Shown here piece after piece: positions 16,386 to 25,200 of a stretch of 64,000 bases of DNA. Position numbers and translations under genes: made by a program. Position 1 is the first letter of the stretch. Each line of letters opens with the position of its first letter. The notes beneath the pieces are model-generated. The model had not been told where the DNA came from. It searched no databases and was given only the letters and a program-made list of their open reading frames with translations. The DNA comes from Lachnospiraceae bacterium. GTDB taxonomy: Bacteria; Bacillota; Clostridia; Lachnospirales; Lachnospiraceae. The DNA lies in assembly GCA_022845895.1 (NCBI GenBank), contig AP025573.1:174001-238000 (forward strand). Reading direction: 5' to 3'.

Positions 16386-18581
16386 CTAATCCAGTTTTAT
16401 CTTGGCCAGTGCATCGGCGAACGGATTATTGAGGGGTTCATTTTTTTTGTTCTGTTCTTTCATATAGCGCTGGACGTCTTTTTTGGATACGCCGGCGCCT
16501 TCTTTTTCCCTTCGTTTTTTGAAAGCGGAGAGCTTTTCTTTATAGCCGCAGGAGCAGACGAAGGTTTCCTCGTCATTCCTTTTGACAAGCTCCATCTTTT
16601 TATGGCATACCGGACAGCGTGCATTGCTTGTGCGGGCTATCGTTTCGCGGTAGCCGCACTCTCGGTCCTGGCATACGAGCAGCCGGGAGTTCTTGCCGTT
16701 CACGGCAAGCATCCGTTTGCCGCAGCGGGGGCATTTGTTATTGGTCAAATTTTCGTGGCGGAAGGTGCCATCCCCGTGCCGGATCTCTTCGATGAGCGCC
16801 TTCGTGTAATCCTGGATTCCCTGGATGAATTCGGTGTGCTTATGGCCCCCCTTAGCGATGCCTGCCAGTTCCATCTCCCAGCTTGCGGTGAGCTCTGGCC
16901 TTTTTAAGTCTCCGGGGACTAGCTCCAGGAGCTGCCTGCCCTTGGAAGTGATGAGTATCTCCTTGCCTTTCTTCTCTATATAGAAAGAATGGAACAGCTT
17001 TTCTATGATATCCGCACGGGTGGCCACCGTACCAAGTCCGCCGGTCTCCCCGAGCGTCTTGCGTGCTTCCGCGTCTGTGGACTCCATGTATCGGGCGGGA
17101 TTCTCCATAGCAGAGAGGAGGGTGGCTTCGGTAAACCGGGCCGGCGGCTTTGTCTTGCCTGTGGTGGTGCGGATACCGGATACGGTGAGGGCCTCTCCCT
17201 CCGTGAGCTCCGGCAGGGACTGGTCCGCGGGTCCGGGCTCGGATGCGGTATCATCGGCTTCGTCGTCCCATCTGTCTTCGTAGACGGCTTTCCATCCCAC
17301 AGAGCGTACCATCTTGCCTTTTGCCAGAAATACCTGGCCTCCCGCAGCAGCCTTCATGGTCGTCTGCTCGTACTCAAAAGGCGGGTAGAGCACGCTCAGG
17401 AAACGGCGCACGACGAGATCGTATATCTTGCGTTCTTCATTGGACATATGGTCGAGCTGTACATATTCCTCTGTCGGAATGATCGCGTGGTGGTCGCTTA
17501 TCTTCTTATCGTCCACAAAAGACTTGTTAACCTGGAGCGGCCTGTTTATCAGACTCCCTGCGATGCTCTTATATGGTCCTGTGGAACACGCCTTGAGCCG
17601 CTCTTTGATCGTTGGGACGATATCGGTGCCGATATAGCGCGAATCCGTCCTTGGATACGTGAGCACCTTATGGTTCTCATACAGGCGCTGCATGATGTTC
17701 AGCGTCTCTTTGGCGGAATAGCCAAAGCGCCTGTTGGCGTCCCTCTGGAGTTCGGTCAGATCATACAGTCCGGGTGAAAGTGTTCTCTTGGATGCTTTTT
17801 TTATCTCTTCAATCTTCACGGAGGCGTCCTTCAGTCCGGTAGAGATGTCCTTAATATAACTTTCGTTAAAGCTGCGGCAGCTACCGCTTTTTTTATCCTG
17901 CCAGGTCCATCTCACTTTACCAGCCGTACATTCCAGTCCGTAGTAGTCCTTTGGCCGGAACTGCCGGATCTCCTCTTCACGCCGTGCGATGATGGCGAGG
18001 GTAGGGGTCTGGACACGTCCGCATGACAGCTGGGCGTTATATTTGCATGTCAGCGCCCGTGTCGCGTTGATGCCCACAAGCCAGTCAGCCTCCGCCCTGC
18101 TTTTAGCGGCGAGGTAAAGGGGCGTATAGTTCCTGCCGTCCTTCAGGTCTGCAAATCCCTCCCGGATCGCTTTGTCGGTGACAGAAGATATCCAGAGGCG
18201 CCGTATGGGCTTATGGCAGCCGGCCTTGTCGAGGATCCACCGGGCCACAAGCTCGCCTTCCCGTCCTGCGTCGGTGGCGATGATGATATCTGCGACATCC
18301 TTGCGGAAGAGCTGCGTTTTGACGGACTGATACTGCCTCGATGTCTGCTTGATAACGACGAGTTCCCACCTTCCCGGAATCATGGGGAGGTCCGACATGT
18401 TCCATTCTTTGTACTTCTTGTCATAGCCTTCCGGGTCAGCCAGGGTCACGAGATGTCCAAGCGCCCATGTCACGATATATCTATCACCTTCGATAGCGCC
18501 TGGGATCTGCTTCCGACAGTGGAGCACCCGGGCGATATCCCGCGCTACGGAAGGCTTTTCTGCTAATACTAAGGATTTCAT
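16386..18581 (-). CDS. topB: DNA topoisomerase III
   Basis: This type IA topoisomerase of 731 residues relaxes and decatenates DNA by single-strand passage. The start MKSLVLAEKPSVARDIA at 18581 follows AAAGGAGAC; a longer open frame upstream has no ribosome binding site. The Toprim domain (ATDAGREGELVARW, acidic triad), the cap domain and the active site LTYPRTDSRYIG with the catalytic tyrosine near residue 308 are present. The C-terminus carries two topoisomerase zinc ribbons (CPRCGKRM and CPVCHKKM, each with a second Cys pair) near residues 595-660. The length matches TopB/TraE-like enzymes of Firmicutes. No transfer genes are near, so it appears to be chromosomal. Confidence 0.95.
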   Translation of the reverse strand: MKSLVLAEKPSVARDIARVLHCRKQIPGAIEGDRYIVTWALGHLVTLADPEGYDKKYKEWNMSDLPMIPGRWELVVIKQTSRQYQSVKTQLFRKDVADIIIATDAGREGELVARWILDKAGCHKPIRRLWISSVTDKAIREGFADLKDGRNYTPLYLAAKSRAEADWLVGINATRALTCKYNAQLSCGRVQTPTLAIIARREEEIRQFRPKDYYGLECTAGKVRWTWQDKKSGSCRSFNESYIKDISTGLKDASVKIEEIKKASKRTLSPGLYDLTELQRDANRRFGYSAKETLNIMQRLYENHKVLTYPRTDSRYIGTDIVPTIKERLKACSTGPYKSIAGSLINRPLQVNKSFVDDKKISDHHAIIPTEEYVQLDHMSNEERKIYDLVVRRFLSVLYPPFEYEQTTMKAAAGGQVFLAKGKMVRSVGWKAVYEDRWDDEADDTASEPGPADQSLPELTEGEALTVSGIRTTTGKTKPPARFTEATLLSAMENPARYMESTDAEARKTLGETGGLGTVATRADIIEKLFHSFYIEKKGKEILITSKGRQLLELVPGDLKRPELTASWEMELAGIAKGGHKHTEFIQGIQDYTKALIEEIRHGDGTFRHENLTNNKCPRCGKRMLAVNGKNSRLLVCQDRECGYRETIARTSNARCPVCHKKMELVKRNDEETFVCSCGYKEKLSAFKKRREKEGAGVSKKDVQRYMKEQNKKNEPLNNPFADALAKIKLD

Positions 18582-18702
18582 AAGCAGTCTCCTTTCAAAA
18601 TATCTCTTACCAACATAACGAATCGAAGGACGTTTGTCAACCACGGCAGTTTTGGATATATGGGACATCGCAGAAGAAAAGAGCGGTTTTTGCAGAAAAC
18701 TG

Positions 18703-18731
18703 TTGCAAAACCTGATAATATATGGTAACAT
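18703..18731 (+). promoter_or_regulatory. Promoter of tRNA-Glu
   Basis: TTGCAA (18703-18708) and TAACAT (18726-18731) are 17 bp apart, 33 bp before the tRNA. A second overlapping pair, TTGCAG (18690) with TGATAA (18713), also has 17-bp spacing. Confidence 0.5.
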
Positions 18732-18764
18732 AAGTCTCGGTCACGCTTAAGGCAAGCGTGATAT

Positions 18765-18836
18765 GGCCCCGTGGTCAAGCGGTTAAGACATCGCCCTTTC
18801 ACGGCGGTAACACGGGTTCGATTCCCGTCGGGGTCA
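18765..18836 (+). tRNA. tRNA-Glu (TTC)
   Basis: The acceptor stem GGCCCCG/CGGGGTC, D arm, anticodon loop CTTTCAC with anticodon TTC, and T arm ACGGG/CCCGT form a complete cloverleaf. The discriminator is A and CCA is not encoded. Confidence 0.97.
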
Positions 18837-18846
18837 TCCATAAAGT

Positions 18847-18885
18847 CCGCTGGATTCTTTTCTAAAGGAATCCAGCGGTTTTTTT
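18847..18885 (+). terminator. Terminator of tRNA-Glu
   Basis: CCGCTGGATTC and GAATCCAGCGG form an 11-bp perfect stem followed by seven T. Confidence 0.93.
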
Positions 18886-18992
18886 GTTACGCGGAAAGCA
18901 TATTTAGCTGTTCAGGCCGTATGATGGATGATAGAATATAGTCAGATATATGGATATACACGAAAGATAACGACGTTGGGAAGGGGGAGCAT

Positions 18993-20693
18993 ATGGTTCT
19001 GGACATCTTTATGAATCTGATGCTGAATATCGGACTGTTGGCATTGATTGCCCAGGGGCTGACGAAATCTGACCGGATGAAGCGGATCTTTTTCCGGTAT
19101 GCGGGAAAGACCGGCAGATGGAAGGACAAGATATTGCTGTCGCTCCTGTTCGGTGGAATCAGCATACTTTCCACTTACACCGGGATCAGCGTGCAGGGAG
19201 CCATCGTAAATACCCGGGTAATCGGAGTGATGGCCGGGGGAATCCTGGGCGGTCCGGTGGTAGGCATAGGAGCGGCTCTCATCGCGGGGGCCCACAGATA
19301 TCTCTGTGATATCGGAGGATTGACCGCGGCGGCCTGCGCGGTGTCTACGATTGTAGAGGGGCTTCTCGGCGCGGCTTTTTCCGGCTATGTGAGGAAGCAC
19401 AAATGGCGGCACGGGGATCTGTTTATTATCACTACAGCGGCTGAAATCCTGCAGATGGTCCTGATCCTTCTGATTGCCAGGCCATATGAGGCTGCGTGGG
19501 CGCTCGTGAAGGTGATAGGGCTTCCTATGATTATATTCAATTCCTTTGGCCTTGTCATCTTCATCCACATCTTCAATTCTATCCTAATCCAGCAGGATAA
19601 GAAGTCTGCGGACAGCGTACGCAAGGTGCTCGGCATTACAGACCAGTGCCTGCCCTACCTTAGGAAAGGCTTGTATAATGTAGGCAGCCTGAACAAGGCT
19701 GCGGAGGTAATCGTGGATTATACCGGTGAAGACGGGGTGATATTTACCGACTGGAATGATATTCTGTGCACCCATGCGCTTCACCCTAACCTGGATTTGA
19801 AGAAGCTTGATAAGGTTCCCCGTATTATCATGGAGGCGATGGAGAACGATAAGGTATGCCTGTCGGAGCATGCAGGGGATGATCCGGCAACGCAGGGGAT
19901 ACTGGAGAACCATGCGATGCTGACGGCCCCGCTTAGAAGAGAGAAGGATGTGATCGGGAGCTTTTCCCTGCTCATTCACAAGTACAAGATATCTGTGGAT
20001 TCGGACCGGGATTTTGTGGCAGGGCTGGCGAATATCATATCGACCCAGCTGGAGCTGTCCGAATTGCAGAAGCAGAAAGAGCTGCGCCAGAAGGCAGAGT
20101 TTGAGGCTCTGCAGTCCCAGATAAATCCGCATTTTCTCTTTAATTCCCTCAGCATCATAACGGCGCTTTGCCGGGAACGGCCGGAGGATGCGCGGGAGCT
20201 GCTCGTAGTTCTGGGTGCTTACTTCCGCAATACGCTGCAGACGAAATCCTATATGATAGACATCCAGGAGGAGCTGAACCATGTCAGGGCATATCTGCGG
20301 CTTGAAAAGGCCCGTTTTGAAGAACGGCTTTCTGTTGAGATAGATGTCCCGGAGGAACTTCATATCGAAGTGCCTCAGTTTATCCTTCAGCCTCTTGTGG
20401 AAAATGCCGTGAAGCATGGAGCCATGAAGCGGGAGAGGGGAAGCGTGCATATCAGCGTGTCGGCTATCGAGCGGGGCGTGCGGATAGTTGTCGAGGATAA
20501 CGGGAAAGGGATGCCCGGTGAGGTCATGGGCGCACTTGCGGAAGACAAGATGCCCCATGAGAAGGTCGGATTAGCCAATGTACATAAAAGGCTGAAAAGC
20601 ATCTATGGGGCTGCAGGGGGACTGCACATACAAAGTTCCGTGGAAGGTACGGCAGTCAGTTTCCTTATACCAAAAGGAGGGAGACACGGATGA
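18993..20693 (+). CDS. LytS/BtsS-type sensor histidine kinase
   Basis: The 566-residue kinase has about six hydrophobic segments in residues 1-195 of the 5TM-LYT type (IAQGLTKSDRMKRIFF, then ILGGPVVGIGAALIAGAHRY), a GAF domain at ~215-340, the His_kinase domain with QSQINPHFLFNSLSI (phospho-histidine near residue 378) and an HATPase with LVENAVKHG near 468 and DNGKGM. This architecture matches E. coli BtsS, the pyruvate sensor, and LytS. ATG overlaps the next gene by four bases (ATGA). The adjacent CstA-type transporter makes a BtsS-like role in sensing extracellular pyruvate or a related metabolite likely (inference from context). Confidence 0.9.
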   Translation: MVLDIFMNLMLNIGLLALIAQGLTKSDRMKRIFFRYAGKTGRWKDKILLSLLFGGISILSTYTGISVQGAIVNTRVIGVMAGGILGGPVVGIGAALIAGAHRYLCDIGGLTAAACAVSTIVEGLLGAAFSGYVRKHKWRHGDLFIITTAAEILQMVLILLIARPYEAAWALVKVIGLPMIIFNSFGLVIFIHIFNSILIQQDKKSADSVRKVLGITDQCLPYLRKGLYNVGSLNKAAEVIVDYTGEDGVIFTDWNDILCTHALHPNLDLKKLDKVPRIIMEAMENDKVCLSEHAGDDPATQGILENHAMLTAPLRREKDVIGSFSLLIHKYKISVDSDRDFVAGLANIISTQLELSELQKQKELRQKAEFEALQSQINPHFLFNSLSIITALCRERPEDARELLVVLGAYFRNTLQTKSYMIDIQEELNHVRAYLRLEKARFEERLSVEIDVPEELHIEVPQFILQPLVENAVKHGAMKRERGSVHISVSAIERGVRIVVEDNGKGMPGEVMGALAEDKMPHEKVGLANVHKRLKSIYGAAGGLHIQSSVEGTAVSFLIPKGGRHG

Positions 20694-21418
20694 AGATAAT
20701 GATTATTGAAGATGAGAGGCTTACAAGAGGCGAGCTCATATACCTGATTCGCCAGAGCCTTGAGAAAAGGGGGATGGAGGCAGAGATTCTGGAGGCTGCA
20801 AGCGGTAAGGCGGCTGTCGAAGTCCTGGCGGAAGAGGAGCCGGATCTCATTTTTCTGGATATCCATCTCGGGGACATCGAGGGGACGGTGCTGGCATCCA
20901 TGATACGAAGAAGCCATCCTTGTGCACAGATTGTATTTGCCACTGCGTATAACGATTATGCGGAGAAGGCGTTCGATGTAGAGGCGCTCAACTACATATT
21001 GAAGCCATATGACAAGGCGAGGGTGGACCAGACGCTGGAGCGGTTCTTTGCGCTGGATGATAAGGCGACAGGGCAGGGACAGCGGCTTACGAGGATCTCT
21101 ATCCCTACAGAGAAGAAGCTTGTGGTCGTAAACGTGGAGGACATCGTATATCTGGAGACGGTAAAGAGAAAGTGCATCATCCATACGACGGGCGGGGAGA
21201 TTGCCAGTACAGGAACGATCAGCGCATATGAAGAGCGGCTGAAAGGTTCGGGTTTCTTCCGGATACAGAAGAGCTTTTTGATTAATCTGAAATACGTTGT
21301 GGAAGTCTATCCGTGGATCAATAACTGCAGCTGTGTCAAGCTTCTCGGCTATGAAAAGGAAGTGCTGACCGTGAGCCGGGGGCTGCTGAAGCAGCTCAAA
21401 GAACTGCTCGATGCGTGA
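20690..21418 (+). CDS. LytTR-family response regulator (BtsR/LytR type)
   Basis: Residues 1-125 form a receiver domain with the phospho-acceptor Asp near residue 57 (LIFLDIHLGD), the conserved ATAYNDYAEKAF and the LKPYD lysine. Residues ~135-240 are a LytTR DNA-binding domain (VNVEDIVYLETVKRKCIIHTTGGE, FFRIQKSFLINLKYV). It is the cognate regulator of the overlapping kinase gene and probably activates the cstA-type gene 158 bp downstream, as BtsR does for the pyruvate transporter gene in E. coli. Confidence 0.92.
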   Translation: MKIMIIEDERLTRGELIYLIRQSLEKRGMEAEILEAASGKAAVEVLAEEEPDLIFLDIHLGDIEGTVLASMIRRSHPCAQIVFATAYNDYAEKAFDVEALNYILKPYDKARVDQTLERFFALDDKATGQGQRLTRISIPTEKKLVVVNVEDIVYLETVKRKCIIHTTGGEIASTGTISAYEERLKGSGFFRIQKSFLINLKYVVEVYPWINNCSCVKLLGYEKEVLTVSRGLLKQLKELLDA

Positions 21419-21575
21419 ATGGCGGAGGAAATGATGGCATCATGCACATGAAAAACAACATTTTACACAGATATATATACATGATAGACAAAAAAGCACC
21501 AATCCTGAATCTGTATATGTTAGAATCCTTTCAAATAAAGGAGGGACTCAAAACAGAGGAAGGAGAGGTGTTTTT

Positions 21576-23009
21576 ATGATTACTTTTTTAGTATGCCTGA
21601 TAATACTTGTGGGCGGATATTTGATTTATGGAAAGTTTGTCGAGCGGACGTTCCAACCGGATAACAGGCCTACCCCTGCAACTACGATGGCAGACGGGTC
21701 GGACTATGTAAAGATGCATCCGGCAAAAATCTTTTTGATTCAGCTCCTCAATATCGCGGGGCTTGGCCCTATCTTCGGCGCGATACTGGGGGCTTACTGG
21801 GGGCCGGTCGTGTTCTTGTGGATAACATTCGGAACTATCTTTGCAGGAGCGGTTCATGACTATCTGTCCGGGATGATATCGATCCGGCACAAAGGCAGCA
21901 GCATTTCCGAGATTGTCGGCCTGTATCTTGGACCGGTCATGAAGAACATCATGCGGGTGTTTTCCGTGGTTCTGCTCGTCCTGGTAGGTGTCGTATTTGC
22001 GACAGGACCTGCGAACCTTCTTGCAATGCTGACTCCAAATTCACTGAATGCGGCATTCTGGCTTACAGTGATAATCGGATATTATTTTCTCGCGACGCTT
22101 GTCCCAATCGATAAGATCATCGGCAGGGTATACCCGATATTCGGTATCTGCCTTGTAATCATGTGCATAGGCGTGGCAGGCGGAATAATCGTAAAAGGAT
22201 ATCATATACCGGAACTTACGCTGAGCAACCTGCATCCGGACGGACAGAGCATCTGGCCCTTCATGTTCATAACAGTGGCGTGTGGTGCCATCTCCGGATT
22301 CCATGCGACACAGTCCCCGCTTATGGCGAGATGTATGGAAAAAGAGACGGACGGCAGGAAAATCTTCTATGGCGCGATGGTGGCGGAAGGCGTCATCGCT
22401 CTTGTGTGGGCGGCAGCCGGGGTTGCTTTTTATGAGACTACAGGCGGACTTCAGGAAGCGGTCGTTCGCCTGGGCGGCCAGGGCGGCGTCGTGTATGAAA
22501 TCTGCAATACTTTGCTTGGACCAGTCGGCGCCGTAATAGCGATGGTTGGCGTCATTGCCTGTCCGATATCTTCAGGGGATACTGCATTTAGAAGCGCCAG
22601 ACTGACGATAGCAGACTGGTTCAAGATAGGACAGAAGCCTATTAAGAAACGTCTTGCACTTACGATACCTCTGTTAGCAGTGGGCGCACTGCTGACACAG
22701 GTGGATGTCACGATAGTATGGAGATATTTTTCCTGGAGCAACCAGACGCTGGCGATGATAGCACTCTGGGCGGCAGGCGCGTATCTGGTGAAGAACAAGA
22801 CTGCCCCATGGATAGCCGTGGTTCCGGCGACGTTCATGTCAGCAGTCAGCCTTACATATATCCTGATGGCGCCGGAAGGATTCAAGCTTGGCGCATCGGT
22901 TGCCTATCCGGCGGGAATTATATTTGCGATCGGATGTCTAGCGGCGTTCCTGCTGCTGATATATAAGAAGACGGAAAAAGCAGATGGTAAAGAATTAGCT
23001 GCTGAATAA
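21576..23009 (+). CDS. cstA: CstA family transporter (carbon starvation / pyruvate type)
   Basis: This polytopic membrane protein of 477 residues has the CstA core: GLGPIFGAILGAYWGPVVFLWITFGTIFAGAVHDY near residues 60-100, ISGFHATQSPLMARCM near 235 and CPISSGDTAFRSARL near 325. About 13 hydrophobic helices are visible. It is the short clostridial form, without the ~200-residue extension of E. coli CstA. Relatives import pyruvate or peptides. Its position behind a BtsS/BtsR-like pair points to pyruvate uptake under control of that system. AGGAAGGAGAGG precedes the ATG, and TTAGAAT at about 21519-21525 may be a -10 element. Confidence 0.9.
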   Translation: MITFLVCLIILVGGYLIYGKFVERTFQPDNRPTPATTMADGSDYVKMHPAKIFLIQLLNIAGLGPIFGAILGAYWGPVVFLWITFGTIFAGAVHDYLSGMISIRHKGSSISEIVGLYLGPVMKNIMRVFSVVLLVLVGVVFATGPANLLAMLTPNSLNAAFWLTVIIGYYFLATLVPIDKIIGRVYPIFGICLVIMCIGVAGGIIVKGYHIPELTLSNLHPDGQSIWPFMFITVACGAISGFHATQSPLMARCMEKETDGRKIFYGAMVAEGVIALVWAAAGVAFYETTGGLQEAVVRLGGQGGVVYEICNTLLGPVGAVIAMVGVIACPISSGDTAFRSARLTIADWFKIGQKPIKKRLALTIPLLAVGALLTQVDVTIVWRYFSWSNQTLAMIALWAAGAYLVKNKTAPWIAVVPATFMSAVSLTYILMAPEGFKLGASVAYPAGIIFAIGCLAAFLLLIYKKTEKADGKELAAE

Positions 23010-23025
23010 TAACAGTCCCTCCCAG

Positions 23026-23060
23026 ATTCCCCGCCAGGAGAAAATCCTCTGGCGGGGAAT
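23026..23060 (+). terminator. Terminator after the CstA-type gene
   Basis: ATTCCCCGCCAG and CTGGCGGGGAAT form a strong stem around a short loop, followed by TTTGGGTCTT, a weak U-tract. Confidence 0.75.
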
Positions 23061-23086
23061 TTGGGTCTTAATTATGAATATTCTTA

Positions 23087-23115
23087 TTGACGAAACGGCA
23101 AAGCTTTGATATAAT
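23087..23115 (+). promoter_or_regulatory. Promoter of tRNA-Cys copy 1
   Basis: TTGACG (23087-23092) and TATAAT (23110-23115) with 17-bp spacing form a near-consensus promoter, 47 bp before the tRNA. Confidence 0.8.
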
Positions 23116-23162
23116 AACAACTGGTCACTTCCAAAAGATATGATGTGGCCTCAATAGCATAT

Positions 23163-23233
23163 GGCGCCATAGCCAAGCGGTAAGGCAAAGGTCTGCAACA
23201 CCTCTATCACCAGTTCGATTCTGGTTGGCGCCT
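23163..23233 (+). tRNA. tRNA-Cys (GCA), copy 1
   Basis: The acceptor stem GGCGCCA/TGGCGCC, anticodon loop CTGCAAC with anticodon GCA, and T arm CCAGT/TCTGG-type pairing define a 71-nt tRNA-Cys with discriminator T. An identical copy lies at 61407-61477. Confidence 0.97.
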
Positions 23234-23238
23234 TCTGA

Positions 23239-23275
23239 AAAGCCCGGAAATTCAGGTTTCCGAGGCTTTTTTGTT
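23239..23275 (+). terminator. Terminator of tRNA-Cys copy 1
   Basis: AAAGCCCGGAAA and TTTCCGAGGCTTT pair with one mismatch, followed by a T-run. The terminator of copy 2 is a diverged homologue. Confidence 0.88.
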
Positions 23276-23371
23276 TTATTAAAAATAAGAACGGCTGACG
23301 ACAAAAAAGGGAATACTGAAAATATGCCTATCGGGCAAGAGGATAGGATGGTCAATGGAAAGGAGAAAGAT

Positions 23372-23482
23372 ATGACAGCAAAACAGGAAAGTAGAAAGGC
23401 AAGTGAAAAGGGGATTTATGTTGACATTGTGACCGGTGAGCCGCTTTTCAGTTCTGCTGATAAATTTGAATTACTAGCATAA
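23372..23482 (+). pseudogene. Truncated msrB-like fragment
   Basis: A 36-codon frame with its own AAGGAGA site encodes KGIYVDIVTGEPLFSSADKF near its end. This is the first conserved motif of peptide-methionine (R)-S-oxide reductase MsrB, which normally continues with DSGCGWPSF and two zinc CxxC pairs. Here the frame leaves the family after ADKF and stops four codons later. None of the catalytic or zinc residues is present. It is best read as the 5' remnant of a deleted msrB. Confidence 0.75.
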
Positions 23483-23608
23483 AGGCCTGACAGAGTTTGG
23501 ACGATTCCACAAATCAAATAGATAATATGACAATCCTTTTTCTGCCCCCGTCCGATATAATGGATGACAGCACAAGAGCTGTAAAGAGACGAAAGGGGAA
23601 TGACGTAC

Positions 23609-24991
23609 ATGGACAGAAAGAATTTGTGGAACACATATGATGAAGCGCACCTGCAGGAACTGGAGGGTGTGACCGGCCGGTATCTGACATGCCTTGACCT
23701 GGGAAAGACGGAGCGGGAATGTGTACGCATCACGAAGGAGCTGGCGCAAAAAGCGGGCTATCGTGATATGAAGGACCTGATTGAGAGAAGGGAACCGGTA
23801 AAGGCAGGCGACAAGGTATATATGGACTATGCGGAAAAAGCCGTTGTACTTTTCCAGGCAGGCTCTGAGCCACTTGTAAACGGAATGAATATTCTCGGCG
23901 CGCATATCGACTCGCCGAGAATCGACATCAAACAGAACCCTCTGTATGAGGATGCTCAGATGGCATATCTCGATACCCATTATTACGGTGGAATCAAGAA
24001 ATACCAGTGGGTTGCAATGCCGCTTGCACTACATGGGGTTGTCATAAAGAAGGACGGGACAAAGGTTGATATCGTCATCGGTGAACGGGAAGACGAACCG
24101 GCACTTGCCATAACAGACCTGCTGCCCCATCTTGCCTACGAGCAGATGGAGAAGAAGGCAGACAAGTTCCTGGATGCGGAGAAAATGGACCTTCTGATAG
24201 GAAACCGTCCGGTCAAGGGAGAAGAAAAAGAAGCGGTAAAAGCGCAGATTCTTCAGATATTAGATGAAACCTATGGGATAGAGGAAGGCGACTTCCTATC
24301 GGCAGAGCTTGAGGTTGTCCCGGCGGGCAGAGCAAGGGTGTGCGGACTTGACCGCAGCATGGTGATGGCATACGGCCAGGACGACAGGGTGTGTGCATTC
24401 ACCTCTCTGCTCGCCATGCTATCAGAGAAAGAGGTCAAAAGAACCTCCTGCTGCATTCTGATTGACAAGGAGGAGATCGGCAGCGTCGGCGCAAGCGGCA
24501 TGACTTCTAAATTTTTTGAAAATACAGTGGCAGAATACCTGTCTTTATGCGGACAGTATGATGAACTGACACTTCGCAGGACACTTTCTAAGTCTAAAAT
24601 GCTATCCTCTGACGTGAGCGCCGCATTTGACCCTATGTTCGAGGAGGCCTTTGAAAAGAAAAATGCAGCGTATCTTGCACACGGGCCGGTATTCAACAAG
24701 TATACAGGAAAAGGAGGCAAGGGCGGCTCCAATGACGCCAATGCCGAATATATGGCAGAGCTTCGTGCTGTCATGGAGAGGAACAATGTACAGTTCCAGA
24801 CAGCAGAGCTTGGCAGGGTAGACCTTGGCGGCGGCGGTACGATAGCCTATATCATGGCAGCGTACGGCATGGAAGTGATTGACAGCGGCGTGGCGGTACT
24901 CTCCATGCATGCCCCGTGGGAGATCGCAAGCAAAGCCGACATCTACGAAGCGGTGAGAGCATACGAAGCATTTTTAAAGGCAGAGTTTTAA
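23609..24991 (+). CDS. M18 family aminopeptidase
   Basis: A zinc aminopeptidase of the aspartyl-aminopeptidase type (~460 residues), which removes N-terminal residues from peptides in the cytoplasm. The metal and catalytic residues are visible in order: GAHIDSPR (His near residue 95), GQDDR, DKEEIGSVGASG (two Glu), SSDVSAAFDP and the terminal SMHAPWE. AAGGGG at 23592-23598 is only one base from the ATG at 23600 but ten from the ATG at 23609, so 23609 is preferred; the choice changes the protein by three residues. Single-gene unit with its own terminator. Confidence 0.93.
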   Translation: MDRKNLWNTYDEAHLQELEGVTGRYLTCLDLGKTERECVRITKELAQKAGYRDMKDLIERREPVKAGDKVYMDYAEKAVVLFQAGSEPLVNGMNILGAHIDSPRIDIKQNPLYEDAQMAYLDTHYYGGIKKYQWVAMPLALHGVVIKKDGTKVDIVIGEREDEPALAITDLLPHLAYEQMEKKADKFLDAEKMDLLIGNRPVKGEEKEAVKAQILQILDETYGIEEGDFLSAELEVVPAGRARVCGLDRSMVMAYGQDDRVCAFTSLLAMLSEKEVKRTSCCILIDKEEIGSVGASGMTSKFFENTVAEYLSLCGQYDELTLRRTLSKSKMLSSDVSAAFDPMFEEAFEKKNAAYLAHGPVFNKYTGKGGKGGSNDANAEYMAELRAVMERNNVQFQTAELGRVDLGGGGTIAYIMAAYGMEVIDSGVAVLSMHAPWEIASKADIYEAVRAYEAFLKAEF

Positions 24992-25024
24992 AAACGGGCA
25001 ATTGGTTAATCGTGATAAGAACGC

Positions 25025-25070
25025 AAGGCGTACAACCCCAGGCCATGGGTGCTGTACGCCTTTATTTATT
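25025..25070 (+). terminator. Terminator after the M18 aminopeptidase
   Basis: AAGGCGTACA and TGTACGCCTT form a 10-bp perfect stem followed by TATTTATT. Confidence 0.85.
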
Positions 25071-25200
25071 CCCGCGAGCAACGAGCCAAAGTCAAGCCCG
25101 CTAGACCTTGGCGACTGCCGCGAGGGTCAAATACCCCGCGGCTCACAGCGCTGCAAATTTCATGCCCCGTTCTTTGCGGCGGGATATTTGACTTCCCGCT
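25071..25200. repeat. GC-rich intergenic repeat-like element reaching into the AraC gene
   Basis: The stretch holds nested inverted repeats: GCCAAAGTC/GACCTTGGC near 25085-25114, and GGTCAAATACCCCGCGGC near 25125-25145 against GCGGCGGGATATTTGACTTC near 25177-25196. I recognise this style of sequence (ACGAGCCAAAGTCAAGCCCG) as an intergenic repeat common in Lachnospiraceae, but copy number cannot be tested here. The second arm encodes the last residues (VKYPAAKNGA) of the minus-strand AraC protein. Confidence 0.6.

Noticed and set aside
16989-17777. 262-codon plus-strand frame opposite topB
   Set aside because: topB is full length with all motifs on the minus strand. The antisense frame has no recognisable domain and arises from GC-rich codon use.
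16386-18581. topB considered as part of an integrative conjugative element
   Set aside because: No relaxase, coupling protein, type IV secretion or integrase gene is present on either side; neighbours look chromosomal.
19584-20558. 324-codon minus-strand frame inside the sensor kinase gene
   Set aside because: It is the shadow of the LytS-type kinase, and its translation shows no domain.
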